Source: Gammaproteobacteria bacterium
Lineage (GTDB): Bacteria; Pseudomonadota; Gammaproteobacteria; Pseudomonadales; Pseudohongiellaceae
Assembly (NCBI GenBank): GCA_030832825.1
Contig: JAURIJ010000001.1
Location: forward strand, 62,001-126,000
DNA length: 64,000 nucleotides
Direction of reading: 5' to 3'
In this document: positions 1 to 9,303 of the stretch, in pieces
Layout: each line of letters opens with the position of its first letter
Numbering within the stretch: position 1 is the stretch's first letter
Translations under genes and position numbers: made by a program
The notes under the pieces: model-generated
Told to the model about the DNA's origin: nothing
The model's database searches: none
The model's input: the letters and a program-made list of their open reading frames with translations, nothing else

Positions 1-517
1 CGCCGTACTTGTAGGTCTCCTCGCGGGGGATTTCCTCGATGGCGACGATGCTGCAGCGGTACTGTTCGTAGAGCTTGACCATCTGCGCCAGCACGCCTGA
101 GTCATCGGTCACGCAGTAGTCATCGGCCAGGATCACGGCGAAGGGCTCTTCGCCGATCAGGGACTCACCGGTGAGAATCGCGTGACCAAGGCCCTTCATC
201 TCAATCTGCCGCGTGTAAGAGAAGGTGCAGGAGTTGATGATGTGGCGGATGTCCTTGAGCGCCCACTCCTTGTCGGTGCCGGCGATCTGGTGCTCCAGCT
301 CGTAGCTGATGTCGAAGTGATCTTCCAGCGCGCGCTTGCCGCGCCCGGTCACGATCGCCATGCCACTCAGACCGGCGGCCATCGCTTCCTCGACGCCGTA
401 TTGAATGAGGGGTTTGTTCACCAGCGGCAGCATCTCCTTGGGCATCGACTTGGTGACCGGCAGGAAACGGGTGCCGTAGCCGGCGGCGGGGAACAGGCAC
501 TTTCTGATCTTGTCCAT
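1..517 (-). CDS. galU: UTP-glucose-1-phosphate uridylyltransferase, partial (C-terminus outside window)
   Basis: Makes UDP-glucose from UTP and glucose-1-phosphate in the cytoplasm, feeding exopolysaccharide and LPS sugars. Reading the minus strand from the ATG at 517 gives MDKIRKCLFPAAGYGTRFLP, the nucleotide-binding loop of the GalU family, followed by TKSMPKEMLPLVNKP and later EMKGLGHAI and the metal-site ILADDY. About 172 codons are present; the family is near 280-300 residues, so the missing part lies beyond base 1. No other in-frame ATG is present just upstream. It sits 59 bases downstream of manC on the same strand, so both may be co-transcribed as a sugar-nucleotide pair. Confidence 0.95.
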   Translation of the reverse strand, partial: MDKIRKCLFPAAGYGTRFLPVTKSMPKEMLPLVNKPLIQYGVEEAMAAGLSGMAIVTGRGKRALEDHFDISYELEHQIAGTDKEWALKDIRHIINSCTFSYTRQIEMKGLGHAILTGESLIGEEPFAVILADDYCVTDDSGVLAQMVKLYEQYRCSIVAIEEIPREETYKYG

Positions 518-576
518 GATGTCTGACGATTACCTCTGTTCGTTCGTGGGTTGCGGCAGGGCGCCAGGGCGCCTGC

Positions 577-2019
577 TCAGGATTGTTCGACCTTGCGGCC
601 GTAGATGTCTTCGAAGCGCACGATGTCGTCCTCGCCCAGGTAGCCCCCCGTCTGCACCTCGATCAGCTCGACGGGCTGCGTCGTGAGGTTCTGCAGCCGG
701 TGGCGGCTGCCCAAGGGGATGAAGGTGGATTCATTGGCGTTGAGGGTGAACACGCGCTCGTCGCAGGTGACGGTTGCACTGCCCTTGATCACGATCCAGT
801 GTTCCGCCCTGTGATGGTGCATCTGCAGAGACAGTGAGCCGCCGGGCTTGACCACGATGTGCTTGACCTGGAAGCCCTGGCCGATCGCCAGGGACTCGTA
901 GCTGCCCCAGGGCCGATGCACCAACACGTGATTGACGCTCTCGGAACGCCCCGCCTTCTCCAGCTGCTGCACGATGTACTTGACGTCCTGCACGCGGTCG
1001 CGCGCCGCCACCAGCACCGCGTCGGCGGTCTCGACGATCACGGCATTGTCGAGACCCACGGCAGCGACCAGCCGCGAGTGCGAGTGCAGATAACTGTCGC
1101 GGACATCGGCGCAGAGCACATCGCCCGTCAGCACATTCCCTGCAGAGTCCTTTTCCGAGGTTTCCCACAGCGCGTTCCACGCCCCCAGATCGTTCCAGCG
1201 CGCATCCAGCGGCACCACCACGGCGTCACGCGTCTTCTCCATGACCGCATAGTCGATGGACTCGCTGCGGCAGGCACTGAACAGGGTCTTGGGAATGCGC
1301 TTGAAATCCACGTCCTTCTCGATGCCGGCCACGGCGGCGCGACAGCTCGCCAGGATGTCAGGGGCATGCTGCCCCAGCTCTTCCAGGTAGCGACTGGCCT
1401 TGAACATGAACATGCCGCTGTTCCAGTAATAGTCTGCGCTCGCCAGATAGGCCTGCGCGGTAGCCAGATCGGGCTTCTCCACGAACTGCGCCACCGCGAA
1501 GCCGGCCGCGTCGTCCGCCCCCACCCCGGGCCCGCGACGGATGTAGCCGTAGCCCGTTTCCGGCGCGCTGGGCACGATGCCGAAGGTCACGAGATGACCA
1601 CGGGCGGCCAGCTCCGCGCCGCGCTCCACGGCCCGGCACAGGGCGGCGCCGTCACGGATGGCATGGTCGGCCGGCAGCACCAGCAGGATATCCTCGGCGT
1701 GTGACAGCAGCGCGGCGAGTGTCACCGCCGGCGCCGTGTTGCGCCCGACCGGCTCGAGCAGGATCCGCCCGTCCTCGATGCCGATGTCACGCAATTGCTG
1801 GGCTGTCAGGAAACGGTGATCCTCGTTGCAGATCACCATCGGCGCGCCGCGCCCTGGCAGAGCGTCCAGGCGGACCAGCGTGGACTGAAAGAGCGTGACT
1901 TGCTCCGCGTCGGCGCTGCGGCCGGTGCTCAGGGAAGCGAACTGCTTGGGGTAAAGTTGCCGGGAGACTGGCCACAGGCGCGAGCCGACGCCGCCGGCCA
2001 GCACTACGGGAATGATCAT
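577..2019 (-). CDS. manC: Bifunctional mannose-1-phosphate guanylyltransferase / mannose-6-phosphate isomerase
   Basis: Cytoplasmic type II PMI-GMP enzyme (ManC/AlgA/XanB family) supplying GDP-mannose for polysaccharides. The start ATG at 2019 gives MIIPVVLAGGVGSRLWPVSR followed by PKQF, the guanylyltransferase signature. FVEKP and YYWNSGMFMF follow in the sugar-binding part, and the C-terminal cupin carries QMHHHRAEHW, the zinc-binding isomerase motif. At 480 residues it has the expected full length. An in-frame extension upstream to 2115 looks non-coding and lacks family similarity. Downstream is galU on the same strand. Whether it serves alginate-like, O-antigen or colanic-type polymer cannot be told from this window. 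Confidence 0.95.
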   Translation of the reverse strand: MIIPVVLAGGVGSRLWPVSRQLYPKQFASLSTGRSADAEQVTLFQSTLVRLDALPGRGAPMVICNEDHRFLTAQQLRDIGIEDGRILLEPVGRNTAPAVTLAALLSHAEDILLVLPADHAIRDGAALCRAVERGAELAARGHLVTFGIVPSAPETGYGYIRRGPGVGADDAAGFAVAQFVEKPDLATAQAYLASADYYWNSGMFMFKASRYLEELGQHAPDILASCRAAVAGIEKDVDFKRIPKTLFSACRSESIDYAVMEKTRDAVVVPLDARWNDLGAWNALWETSEKDSAGNVLTGDVLCADVRDSYLHSHSRLVAAVGLDNAVIVETADAVLVAARDRVQDVKYIVQQLEKAGRSESVNHVLVHRPWGSYESLAIGQGFQVKHIVVKPGGSLSLQMHHHRAEHWIVIKGSATVTCDERVFTLNANESTFIPLGSRHRLQNLTTQPVELIEVQTGGYLGEDDIVRFEDIYGRKVEQS

Positions 2020-2262
2020 GTCTGCATCCTGTCTGCCGAACGCTCCGCCGCAGCGCAGGCGGGCATTCCATTGGTATGTGTTTGCCTCTTCCGAGGGTGC
2101 GCCAGTGTGCCACAAAGCCCGTGCCAGCGCCTGTGACGCACCCCGCCCTGCACAAAATTTTATCGATTATTTGCGCCTGTCAGGCTAACATCGCGGCCTT
2201 TGAAAAAGCTGGGGTCAGCCCCCTGCACCACCTGTATGTCCATCGCTGCGAACACTCACTCT

Positions 2263-2787
2263 ATGAACGGCCATATCCGCAAGAGCTCCTACACCCGTGA
2301 CGAACTGCTGGATTGCGGCTACGGCCGCATGTTCGGTCCGGGCAATGCGCGCCTTCCTGTCGGCAACATGCTGATGCTTGATCGCATCATCGAGATCAAC
2401 GACACCGGCGGCGCGCATGGCAAGGGCGAGATCATCGCCGAGCTCGATATTCGCCCGGACCTGTGGTTCTTCGACTGTCATTTCCCCGAAGACCCGGTGA
2501 TGCCAGGCTGCCTCGGCCTGGACGCCATGTGGCAGCTCGTGGGCTTCTTCCTGGGCTGGCGCGGCAATCTGGGCAAAGGCCGGGCGCTGGGCGCCGGCGA
2601 AGTCAAATTCAGCGGCGAAATCCTGCCAACCCACAAGAAAGTCGTCTATCAGCTGTCATTGTCGCGCGTGATCGAGCGAAAGTTGGTGATGGGAATCGCG
2701 GATGGTACAGTGTCCGTCGATGGCAAGGAGATCTACGTCACCAATGGCCTGAAAGTGGGCCTTTTCACACCTGACAGCAAGTTCTGA
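2263..2787 (+). CDS. fabA: 3-hydroxydecanoyl-ACP dehydratase/isomerase
   Basis: Introduces the cis double bond of unsaturated fatty acids at the C10 stage (type II FAS, cytoplasm). From the ATG at 2263 the product is 174 residues, close to the 172 of E. coli FabA. The active-site segment [20 protein letters not shown] places catalytic His73 and Asp87 at the expected spacing. [19 protein letters not shown] and the C-terminal GLKVGLF are also typical. An ATG-like extension to 2200 is not conserved. No strong ribosome-binding site is visible. fabB follows after 30 bases, the standard fabAB operon. Confidence 0.97.
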   Translation: MNGHIRKSSYTRDELLDCGYGRMFGPGNARLPVGNMLMLDRIIEINDTGGAHGKGEIIAELDIRPDLWFFDCHFPEDPVMPGCLGLDAMWQLVGFFLGWRGNLGKGRALGAGEVKFSGEILPTHKKVVYQLSLSRVIERKLVMGIADGTVSVDGKEIYVTNGLKVGLFTPDSKF

Positions 2788-2817
2788 CGCATTCCAGATT
2801 CAACTCCAGAGGTATTT

Positions 2818-4035
2818 ATGAGACGCGTAGTAGTCACCGGTATCGGCATTGTTTCCTGCCTGGGCAGTGACAAGCAGACGGTATTGGAATCCCTTCAGCT
2901 CGGTCGCAGCGGCATCCGTTTTCGCCCGGAATACAAGGAGATGGGACTGCGCAGTCATATCGCCGGCTGGATCGACCTCGACCTGCCTTCGCTGATCGAC
3001 CGCAAGATCCTGCGCTTCATGGGCGATGCCGCCGCCTTCGGCTACCTGTCCATGGAACAGGCCATCAAGGATGCGGGCCTGAAAGACGAAGAAGTCTCCA
3101 ACATCCGCACGGGCATCATCATGGGTGCCGGCGGCTCTTCCTCTGCCGACCAGGTGGAAGCGGCCGATATTCTGCGTTCGCAGGGTGTGCGCAAGATCGG
3201 CCCCTACCGCGTCACACGCACCATGGGCAGCACAGTGTCCGCCTGTCTCGCCACCCCATTCCGCATCAAGGGCGTGAACTACTCGATCTCTTCGGCCTGC
3301 GCCACCAGCGCGCACTGCATCGGCAATGCCGTGGAGCTGATCCAGTTGAACAAGCAGGACGTCATCTTCGCGGGCGGCGGCGAGGCCGAGCACTGGTCGC
3401 TGACCAACATGTTCGACGCCATGGGCGCCCTGTCCACCAAGTACAACGAGACGCCGGACAAGGCCTCCCGCGCCTTCGACCATGATCGTGACGGCTTCGT
3501 GATCGCCGGCGGCGGCGCGGTGCTGGTCATCGAGGCCCTGGACCACGCCCTCAAGCGCGGCGCGAAGATCTATGCCGAGATCACCGGCTACGGCGCCACC
3601 TCCGATGGTTACGACATGGTGGCCCCGTGCGGCGAAGGCGGCGTCCGCGCCATGAGAATGGCCTGCGGCACGGCCAGCGGCCCGATCGACTACATCAACA
3701 CTCACGGCACCAGCACGCCGGCCGGAGATGTCTCCGAACTGCGCGCGATTCGTGAAGTGTTCGGGGACGAGCGACCGATCATCAACTCCACGAAATCGCT
3801 GAGCGGACACTCCCTGGGCGCCGCAGGGGCACAGGAAGCCATCTACAGCCTGTTGATGATGGAGAAAAACTTCGTCTGTGCCGCCGCCAACATCGAGAAT
3901 CTCGATCCGGAAGCGCAGGGACTGAATATTCCGTTGCAGCGCCTGGACAATGTCCGCCTTGATCGAGTGCTGTCCAACAGCTTCGGCTTCGGCGGCACCA
4001 ATGCCAGCCTGGTGTTCGAGCGCTATCAGCAGTAA
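2818..4035 (+). CDS. fabB: Beta-ketoacyl-ACP synthase I
   Basis: Elongates the cis-unsaturated acyl-ACP made by FabA. The 405-residue product shows the thiolase-fold condensing enzyme triad: Cys161 in [11 protein letters not shown], His296 in [12 protein letters not shown] and His331 in [13 protein letters not shown]; the C-terminal [11 protein letters not shown] loop is intact. A clear Shine-Dalgarno (cagaggt) precedes the ATG at 2818. Its pairing with fabA makes FabB more likely than FabF. The pair would be expected to answer to FabR-like or lipid-status control, but I see no clear operator upstream of fabA. Confidence 0.97.
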   Translation: MRRVVVTGIGIVSCLGSDKQTVLESLQLGRSGIRFRPEYKEMGLRSHIAGWIDLDLPSLIDRKILRFMGDAAAFGYLSMEQAIKDAGLKDEEVSNIRTGIIMGAGGSSSADQVEAADILRSQGVRKIGPYRVTRTMGSTVSACLATPFRIKGVNYSISSACATSAHCIGNAVELIQLNKQDVIFAGGGEAEHWSLTNMFDAMGALSTKYNETPDKASRAFDHDRDGFVIAGGGAVLVIEALDHALKRGAKIYAEITGYGATSDGYDMVAPCGEGGVRAMRMACGTASGPIDYINTHGTSTPAGDVSELRAIREVFGDERPIINSTKSLSGHSLGAAGAQEAIYSLLMMEKNFVCAAANIENLDPEAQGLNIPLQRLDNVRLDRVLSNSFGFGGTNASLVFERYQQ

Positions 4036-4056
4036 TCACCCCAAGGCCCGTGCAAG

Positions 4057-4575
4057 ATGAGCCCGATGCACGCGACAGTCAGCACCGCTCAGCCCCGCCG
4101 CCACGCGCTGCGGGCCTGGCACTTGCTGCTCTGGCTTGTCCTGTGGGGGATTGCCGCCTCCACGCAGGCGCAGACCCTGCCGGGGAGCGGCCGCGGCCTG
4201 CTGTCAGCCCCCACACAGTCCTTTCTTGCCGTCGACGACGCCTTCCGCTGGTACACCAGCCTGCCGCAAACCGGCATGATCGGCGTGCACTGGCAGATCG
4301 TGGACGGGCACTACCTCTACAAGGACAAGTTCGCCTTCCTGCTGCGCTCGAACGCCGGCGAGCAGGCACTGGCTGCCGAGTTCCCGCCGGCGAGTGCGCA
4401 TGAGGACGAATTCTTCGGCGCGATGGACGTCTATTTCACCGACATGAGCGTGCTGCTGCGCTTGCCGCAAGGGCTGGCGTCGGGCCCCGTCACCCTGATC
4501 CTGGAGTATCAGGGCTGTGCCGAGGCAGGCTTGTGTTACACCCCGCAACGCCGCGAAATCACGCTGGAACTCTAG
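4057..4575 (+). CDS. Stand-alone DsbD alpha (N-terminal) domain protein, periplasmic
   Basis: Exported 172-residue protein corresponding only to the periplasmic alpha domain of DsbD. The N-terminus has a basic stretch, a hydrophobic core (about 20-37) and a likely cleavage near STQAQ. The mature part ends with YQGCAEAGLCYTP, the alpha-domain redox pair seen almost identically in the complete DsbD of this window (41402-43255). No transmembrane or thioredoxin domain follows. In Pseudomonas a full dsbD/dipZ stands directly before aroQ, so this may be a reduced copy that kept the substrate-reducing domain. It could receive electrons from the full DsbD, or be a relic; the intact cysteines favour function. 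Confidence 0.85.
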   Translation: MSPMHATVSTAQPRRHALRAWHLLLWLVLWGIAASTQAQTLPGSGRGLLSAPTQSFLAVDDAFRWYTSLPQTGMIGVHWQIVDGHYLYKDKFAFLLRSNAGEQALAAEFPPASAHEDEFFGAMDVYFTDMSVLLRLPQGLASGPVTLILEYQGCAEAGLCYTPQRREITLEL

Positions 4576-4739
4576 CCTGCCATGGGCCATCGGCCGATGC
4601 GCCGACAATTGCTGCATTGCGTCGGAATTTCAGGTGAAACTCTGAAAACATTCTGAGAAAATGCCGCCATTGTTGCCTAACGCGATGCAGGATCAACCTG
4701 CACGATGCCCTGAAGATCAACTGGCCGAGACCTGACACC

Positions 4740-5183
4740 ATGGCAAGCATACTGGTTCTGCACGGACCCAACCTGAACATGCTGGGAAGCCGCGAACCCA
4801 CTGTCTACGGCTCCGAAACCCTGGCAGACATCAATGCACGACTGAGCTTCCAGTGCCTGGAAGCCGGACATCATCTGCAGCACCTGCAGAGCAATGCGGA
4901 GTACGAACTCATCAACCGCCTGCATGATGCCCGCAACGAAGGCATCAATTTCATCCTCTTCAACCCGGCCGCCTTCACCCATACCAGCGTGGCGCTGCGC
5001 GATGCCATCCTGGCCGCAGACATTCCATTCATCGAGGTGCACATCTCCAATGTGCACAAGCGCGAGGCGTTCAGGCACACCTCGTACTTTTCCGACATAG
5101 CGGTGGGCACCATCACGGGGCTCGGCTCCCATGGCTATGATCTGGCCCTGCAGGCCGCACTGCGCCATTTGAAGAAATCCTGA
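4740..5183 (+). CDS. aroQ: 3-dehydroquinate dehydratase, type II
   Basis: Third step of the shikimate pathway, converting 3-dehydroquinate to 3-dehydroshikimate; dodecameric cytoplasmic enzyme. The 147-residue product begins [16 protein letters not shown], the family signature, has the catalytic Tyr23 in PTVYGSE, His101 and Arg108 in [10 protein letters not shown], and [15 protein letters not shown] near the end. Full length. It stands 44 bases before accB, as in Pseudomonas, and 164 bases after the DsbD-alpha gene; that gap holds an AT-richer stretch likely to carry the promoter for aroQ-accB-accC, but no convincing hexamer pair stands out. Confidence 0.97.
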   Translation: MASILVLHGPNLNMLGSREPTVYGSETLADINARLSFQCLEAGHHLQHLQSNAEYELINRLHDARNEGINFILFNPAAFTHTSVALRDAILAADIPFIEVHISNVHKREAFRHTSYFSDIAVGTITGLGSHGYDLALQAALRHLKKS

Positions 5184-5227
5184 TTCAACACCTGTCACTG
5201 AAGCAAACCTCAACAAGAGACGCCTTT

Positions 5228-5689
5228 ATGGATATTAGAAAAGTCAAGAAACTGATCGAACTGCTGGAATCCTCCGACATCGCGGAAATCGAGATCAAGG
5301 AGGGCGAAGAGGCCGTTCGCATCAGCCGAGCCTCCAGGAGCGCCCCGGCGATTCACACTTACGCCGCCCCTGTGGCAGCACCAGCTCCCGTGGCGGCAGC
5401 GCCAGTTGCCGCACCAGCGGCGGTGCCGGCAGAAGCCGAAAGCAAGAAAATGCGCGGCAATGTCATCAAATCCCCCATGGTCGGCACGTTCTATCGCTCC
5501 CCGTCACCGTCTTCCCCGGTCTTCGTGGAAGTGGGTCAACACGTCAAGGTGGGTGATGTCATCTGCATCGTCGAAGCCATGAAGATGATGAACCAGATCG
5601 AAGCGGACCACGCAGGCGTCGTGGAAGCCATTCTGGTGGGGGATGGCGAGCCAGTGGAATACGATCAGCCACTGATCACCATCGTCTGA
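5228..5689 (+). CDS. accB: Biotin carboxyl carrier protein of acetyl-CoA carboxylase
   Basis: Carries the biotin of acetyl-CoA carboxylase, the first committed step of fatty acid synthesis. The 153-residue product has the N-terminal helix [14 protein letters not shown], an Ala/Pro-rich flexible linker (about 40-70) and a C-terminal biotinyl domain; Lys119 in EAMKMMNQ is the biotinylation site. The thumb-like PSPSSPVFV segment is present. A purine-rich aagagac precedes the start by a short spacer. It is followed 48 bases later by accC, the usual co-transcribed pair whose expression is often autoregulated by AccB. Confidence 0.98.
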   Translation: MDIRKVKKLIELLESSDIAEIEIKEGEEAVRISRASRSAPAIHTYAAPVAAPAPVAAAPVAAPAAVPAEAESKKMRGNVIKSPMVGTFYRSPSPSSPVFVEVGQHVKVGDVICIVEAMKMMNQIEADHAGVVEAILVGDGEPVEYDQPLITIV

Positions 5690-5737
5690 TCGCGCCTTGA
5701 GCGCCTCATCCTTCACCTCAGCGAAAGGTCTGATTTC

Positions 5738-7099
5738 ATGCTCGATAAAGTACTGATTGCCAATCGTGGCGAGATTGCACTGCGAGTGCTGCGTGCCTGC
5801 AAGGAACTGGGCATCAAGACAGTGGCCGTGCACTCCAGCGCTGACCGCGATCTGATGCACGTGCGCCTCGCGGACGAATCCGTGTGCATAGGCCCGGCCT
5901 CCGCCACCGACAGTTACTTGAACGTCCCTGCCATTATCAGCGCGACCGAGGTCACCGACGCGGTTGCCATCCACCCGGGTTACGGTTTCCTCTCGGAGAA
6001 TGCTGACTTCGCGGAACAAGTGGAGAAAAGCGGCTTCATCTTCATCGGCCCGCGCCCGGAAACCATTCGCCTGATGGGCGACAAGGTCTCTGCCATCAAC
6101 GTGATGCGCGAAGCCGGTGTACCTACCGTGCCGGGCTCTGACGGCCCGATCGACGACGACAAGGAGCGCACGCTGGCAATCGCCCGCCGCATTGGCTACC
6201 CGGTCATCATCAAGGCAGCGGCCGGTGGTGGCGGACGCGGCATGCGCGTTGTGCACAGCGAAGCCGCGCTGTTGAAGGCCATCTATGTCACGCAATCGGA
6301 GGCCAAGGCATTCTTCGGCAGTGGCGTGGTGTACCTCGAGAAATTCCTCGAGAATCCGCGCCATGTCGAGATCCAGATTCTGGCCGACGGTCAGGGCAAT
6401 GCCATCTATCTGGGTGATCGCGACTGCTCCATGCAGCGACGTCATCAGAAGGTGCTGGAGGAGGCTCCTGCGCCGGGCATACCGGATCACATCCGACAGA
6501 AAGTCGCGGAAACCTGCATCAAGGCCTGCGAGAAGATGAACTATCGCGGGGCAGGCACGCTCGAATTCCTGTATCAGGACGAGCAGTTCTACTTCATCGA
6601 GATGAACACGCGCGTGCAGGTCGAACACCCGGTGACGGAAATGGTCACGGGCATCGATATCGTGAAGGAACAATTGAAGATCGCCAGCGGCGAGAAGCTG
6701 TCCATCAAGCAATCCGATGTGAAACTCAAGGGCCACGCCTTCGAGTGTCGCATCAATGCCGAGGACCCTGTCACGTTCCTGCCCTGCCCTGGCAAAATCA
6801 ATCTGTTCCATGCTCCGGGCGGCAACGGCATACGGGTCGATTCGCACATTTACAGCGGCTACACCGTGCCACCGTACTACGATTCGCTCATTGCCAAACT
6901 GATCACCTATGGTGAGGATCGGGCCGGTGCACTGGCACGCATGAGCAATGCGCTGGACGAACTGCTGATCGATGGCATTCGCACCAACACAGCCTTGCAC
7001 AAGGAAATCATTCGCGATGCCGAGTTCCAGAAAGGGGGTGTCAACATCCACTATCTGGAGAGCAAGCTGGCCTCGCAGCACAAGTTGCCGGCGAAATAA
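5738..7099 (+). CDS. accC: Biotin carboxylase subunit of acetyl-CoA carboxylase
   Basis: ATP-grasp enzyme that carboxylates the biotin of AccB. The 453-residue product starts [20 protein letters not shown], has the ATP-binding glycine-rich loop [14 protein letters not shown], the EEAPAPGI segment and the catalytic [16 protein letters not shown]. Length matches E. coli AccC (449). The stop codon overlaps the prmA start in TAATG, so translation of the two is likely coupled, an arrangement shared with other gammaproteobacteria. Confidence 0.98.
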   Translation: MLDKVLIANRGEIALRVLRACKELGIKTVAVHSSADRDLMHVRLADESVCIGPASATDSYLNVPAIISATEVTDAVAIHPGYGFLSENADFAEQVEKSGFIFIGPRPETIRLMGDKVSAINVMREAGVPTVPGSDGPIDDDKERTLAIARRIGYPVIIKAAAGGGGRGMRVVHSEAALLKAIYVTQSEAKAFFGSGVVYLEKFLENPRHVEIQILADGQGNAIYLGDRDCSMQRRHQKVLEEAPAPGIPDHIRQKVAETCIKACEKMNYRGAGTLEFLYQDEQFYFIEMNTRVQVEHPVTEMVTGIDIVKEQLKIASGEKLSIKQSDVKLKGHAFECRINAEDPVTFLPCPGKINLFHAPGGNGIRVDSHIYSGYTVPPYYDSLIAKLITYGEDRAGALARMSNALDELLIDGIRTNTALHKEIIRDAEFQKGGVNIHYLESKLASQHKLPAK

Positions 7100-7980
7100 T
7101 GCCCTGGCAGCAGCTGCGCGTCCGCGTCGAGGAGGCACTGGCCCCGGAAGTGGAGCAGGTGCTTTCCGACCTCGGCGCGGTGTCAGTCACCTTGCAGGAT
7201 GGCGAGGATCAGCCGGTGTTCCAGCTTGATCCTGGCACCACGCCCATCTGGCAGAACACCGAAGTCACCGCCCTGTTCGACGACGCTGCCGCCATGACGG
7301 CAATAGCCGATAGACTGCGTGTACGTGCCGGGCTGCAGCCCCATCACGCAATCGTGCTTGAAAAGGTCGAGGATCAGGACTGGGAACGCGTCTGCATGCA
7401 GGACTTCAAGCCGATGCGATTCGGCAGGCGCGTGTGGATCTGTCCGAGCTGGGAGACGCCTCCCGAACCGGATGCCGTCAATATCCTGCTGGACCCGGGC
7501 CTTGCCTTTGGCACCGGCACTCATCCGACCACCGCCCTCTGCCTGGAATGGCTGGACGAGTGTCCGCTGCAGGACAAACTGCTGATCGACTACGGCTGCG
7601 GTTCCGGCATTCTGGCGATTGCCGGCGTCCTGCTCGGGGCGCGGCAGGCAATCGCCATCGACAATGATTCCCAGGCAATTCTCGCGACCAAGAGCAATCG
7701 GGACCTGAACGCGATCGAGCCTTCCCGACTGAGCGTGCATCTTCCCGGAGTGGCGGATCATCCGCAGGCCGATGTGCTCGTCGCCAATATTCTGTCCGGG
7801 CCGTTGGAGGAGCTAACCCCCGTGATCGCGGCCCTGGTCAAACCCGGTGGTCGATTGATTCTGTCTGGTGTGCTCTCGCAGCAGACCGAATCGCTGATGG
7901 CGAGCTACAGCCCCTGGTTCGACATGCTGCCGGCCGTCACTCGTGACGAATGGGTCTGCGTGGAAGGGGTTCGACGCTGA
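7099..7980 (+). CDS. prmA: Ribosomal protein L11 methyltransferase
   Basis: SAM-dependent trimethylation of ribosomal protein L11. The 293-residue product begins [12 protein letters not shown], the substrate-recognition domain, followed by the methyltransferase domain with LLDPGLAFGTGTHPTT, the SAM-binding loop LIDYGCGSGILAIAG and VLVANILSGPL. These are strong PrmA signatures and full length. It overlaps accC by one base, and the next gene begins 46 bases later. Pseudomonas keeps the same accC-prmA-DUF3426 order. Confidence 0.97.
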   Translation: MPWQQLRVRVEEALAPEVEQVLSDLGAVSVTLQDGEDQPVFQLDPGTTPIWQNTEVTALFDDAAAMTAIADRLRVRAGLQPHHAIVLEKVEDQDWERVCMQDFKPMRFGRRVWICPSWETPPEPDAVNILLDPGLAFGTGTHPTTALCLEWLDECPLQDKLLIDYGCGSGILAIAGVLLGARQAIAIDNDSQAILATKSNRDLNAIEPSRLSVHLPGVADHPQADVLVANILSGPLEELTPVIAALVKPGGRLILSGVLSQQTESLMASYSPWFDMLPAVTRDEWVCVEGVRR

Positions 7981-8026
7981 GCATTGTTGAACACATCACT
8001 TTGTAAGAATTTTCTCACGCGACTTT

Positions 8027-9172
8027 ATGGCTCTCTTCATCACACAATGCCCGCACTGCCATACCACGTTTCGCACCAGCGTCTCGCAGCTGCAGTCTGC
8101 GGATGGAATGGTGCGATGTGGCGCCTGCCTGCGAGTGTTTGTTGCCGACGATCATCTCTTGCCGTCTGCCGATCTGCAGACACTCGACAAGCCCCTCGGC
8201 GCGGCGAATGAGGCGGCCGACGATGAGGACGAGCCCCCTCTGACAGAGCAAGAGCAAGAGCCGGAGACACAAGAGACCATTGAGGTGCCCGAGGTCCCCG
8301 AGCCCGTCTTCACCTTCGTCGAAGCACCAGAGCTAGTCACGCCGAGCGACGCCGACACGCGCATTCCGGGGCAGAACAACCCCCTTGCAGTGGAGCCCGC
8401 CGATCATGGCGTGCCCGTGCACGCAAGCTTTCCGGAAGAGCCTCTGTCTGCTCAGCCGGAGTTTGCCGCAGTCCGGAATGACGCCTTGCAGGAACCTCCG
8501 GCTTTCAGCGCCCTTGACGATTTCATTTTGCCCGGCGACCCCGCACCGACTGCCCTGGAGACCGCTTCGGCAGTCAGCAGGCAACAGCTCGAAAATATCG
8601 CAGCCGCGAGCGCGACGGTGGAATTTGATTGGGAAGGCAATGCCGGGCAGAAATCCCGCTCTGGCTGGTGGAGCTTTTTTGCAGTCGTGCTTTTGTCCAC
8701 CCTTGGTTCTCAAGCCATTTATTCGCAATGGGATGAACTGGGCCAAAATGATACCTTGCGCCCGTGGCTCGAACGACTCTGCAATGTCTTCCCCTGCTCC
8801 CTCGCGCAACGCGTCGACCTGCAGTCCATCCGCACGGACAACCTGCTGGTTCACAGCCATCCCGAGTTCGCCAACGCCTTGCGCGTGACACTCATCCTGC
8901 GCAACGACTCCGCGTTCGAGCAGGCTCTGCCGCTGCTCAATCTGCGTTTCATGGATGCAGACAACGTCGCCGTGGCGCAGCGTCAGTTCTCACCTTCCCA
9001 CTATCTGCCCGCCGAGCTGCAGAATATGCAGGGCCTGCCACCGGGCACCCCGATCCAGATCGCTATCGACATCATTGATCCCGGCATCCGGGCGATCAAG
9101 TACGAAGTCAGTTTCAGCTCAGGCGATCCCCTCTCAAGAATGAGCCCGATGCAGCGGCTCGACGGAGTGTGA
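8027..9172 (+). CDS. Zinc-ribbon, single-pass membrane DUF3426 protein
   Basis: A 381-residue protein of unknown function, conserved at this position in Pseudomonas-like genomes. It opens with an MJ0042-type zinc ribbon: CPHC at the N-terminus and CGAC about 25 residues later. A long acidic, Pro/Glu-rich low-complexity region follows (about 60-190). One hydrophobic segment (WWSFFAVVLLSTLGSQAIY, about 210-230) anchors a C-terminal DUF3426 domain rich in short beta strands (RVTLILRND, LLNLRFMDADN). Topology suggests the zinc ribbon in the cytoplasm and DUF3426 in the periplasm. It lies between prmA and dusB; a role in envelope sensing or assembly would be speculation. Confidence 0.9.
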   Translation: MALFITQCPHCHTTFRTSVSQLQSADGMVRCGACLRVFVADDHLLPSADLQTLDKPLGAANEAADDEDEPPLTEQEQEPETQETIEVPEVPEPVFTFVEAPELVTPSDADTRIPGQNNPLAVEPADHGVPVHASFPEEPLSAQPEFAAVRNDALQEPPAFSALDDFILPGDPAPTALETASAVSRQQLENIAAASATVEFDWEGNAGQKSRSGWWSFFAVVLLSTLGSQAIYSQWDELGQNDTLRPWLERLCNVFPCSLAQRVDLQSIRTDNLLVHSHPEFANALRVTLILRNDSAFEQALPLLNLRFMDADNVAVAQRQFSPSHYLPAELQNMQGLPPGTPIQIAIDIIDPGIRAIKYEVSFSSGDPLSRMSPMQRLDGV

Positions 9173-9176
9173 ACGC

Positions 9177-9234
9177 TGTCACATAAATCACACCCTATTT
9201 TTGCCTTCCCCAAGTATCGGGGGGTCGCTATGAT
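9177..9234 (+). promoter_or_regulatory. Candidate dusB-fis promoter with upstream CRP-like site
   Basis: Between DUF3426 and dusB, TGTCA-cataaa-TCACA (9177-9192) differs by one base from the CRP core TGTGA-N6-TCACA. A good -10 hexamer, TATGAT, lies at 9229-9234; its -35 is poor, as expected for an activator-dependent promoter. The centre of the CRP-like site would be about 57 bases upstream of the start expected near 9241. E. coli fis is known to respond to CRP and Fis. The assignment rests on sequence inspection only. Confidence 0.45.
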
Positions 9235-9303
9235 AACTTTCGTCAACACAGTGTGCTGACAATCTTTCCTCACAAGAACTCGACTCATGAGCCCGCTTTC
9301 AAC

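Noticed and set aside
2207-2224. GGGGTCAGCCCC-like palindrome upstream of fabA
   Set aside because: Resembles a REP half-site, but only one short copy is visible and no partner arm lies nearby.
4588-4599. CATCGGCCGATG perfect palindrome after the DsbD-alpha gene
   Set aside because: Twelve bases without a T-run or a nearby promoter; too short to call a terminator or operator.
4576-4739. Promoter hexamers for aroQ-accB-accC
   Set aside because: An AT-richer stretch is present, but no -35/-10 pair with acceptable spacing was found.
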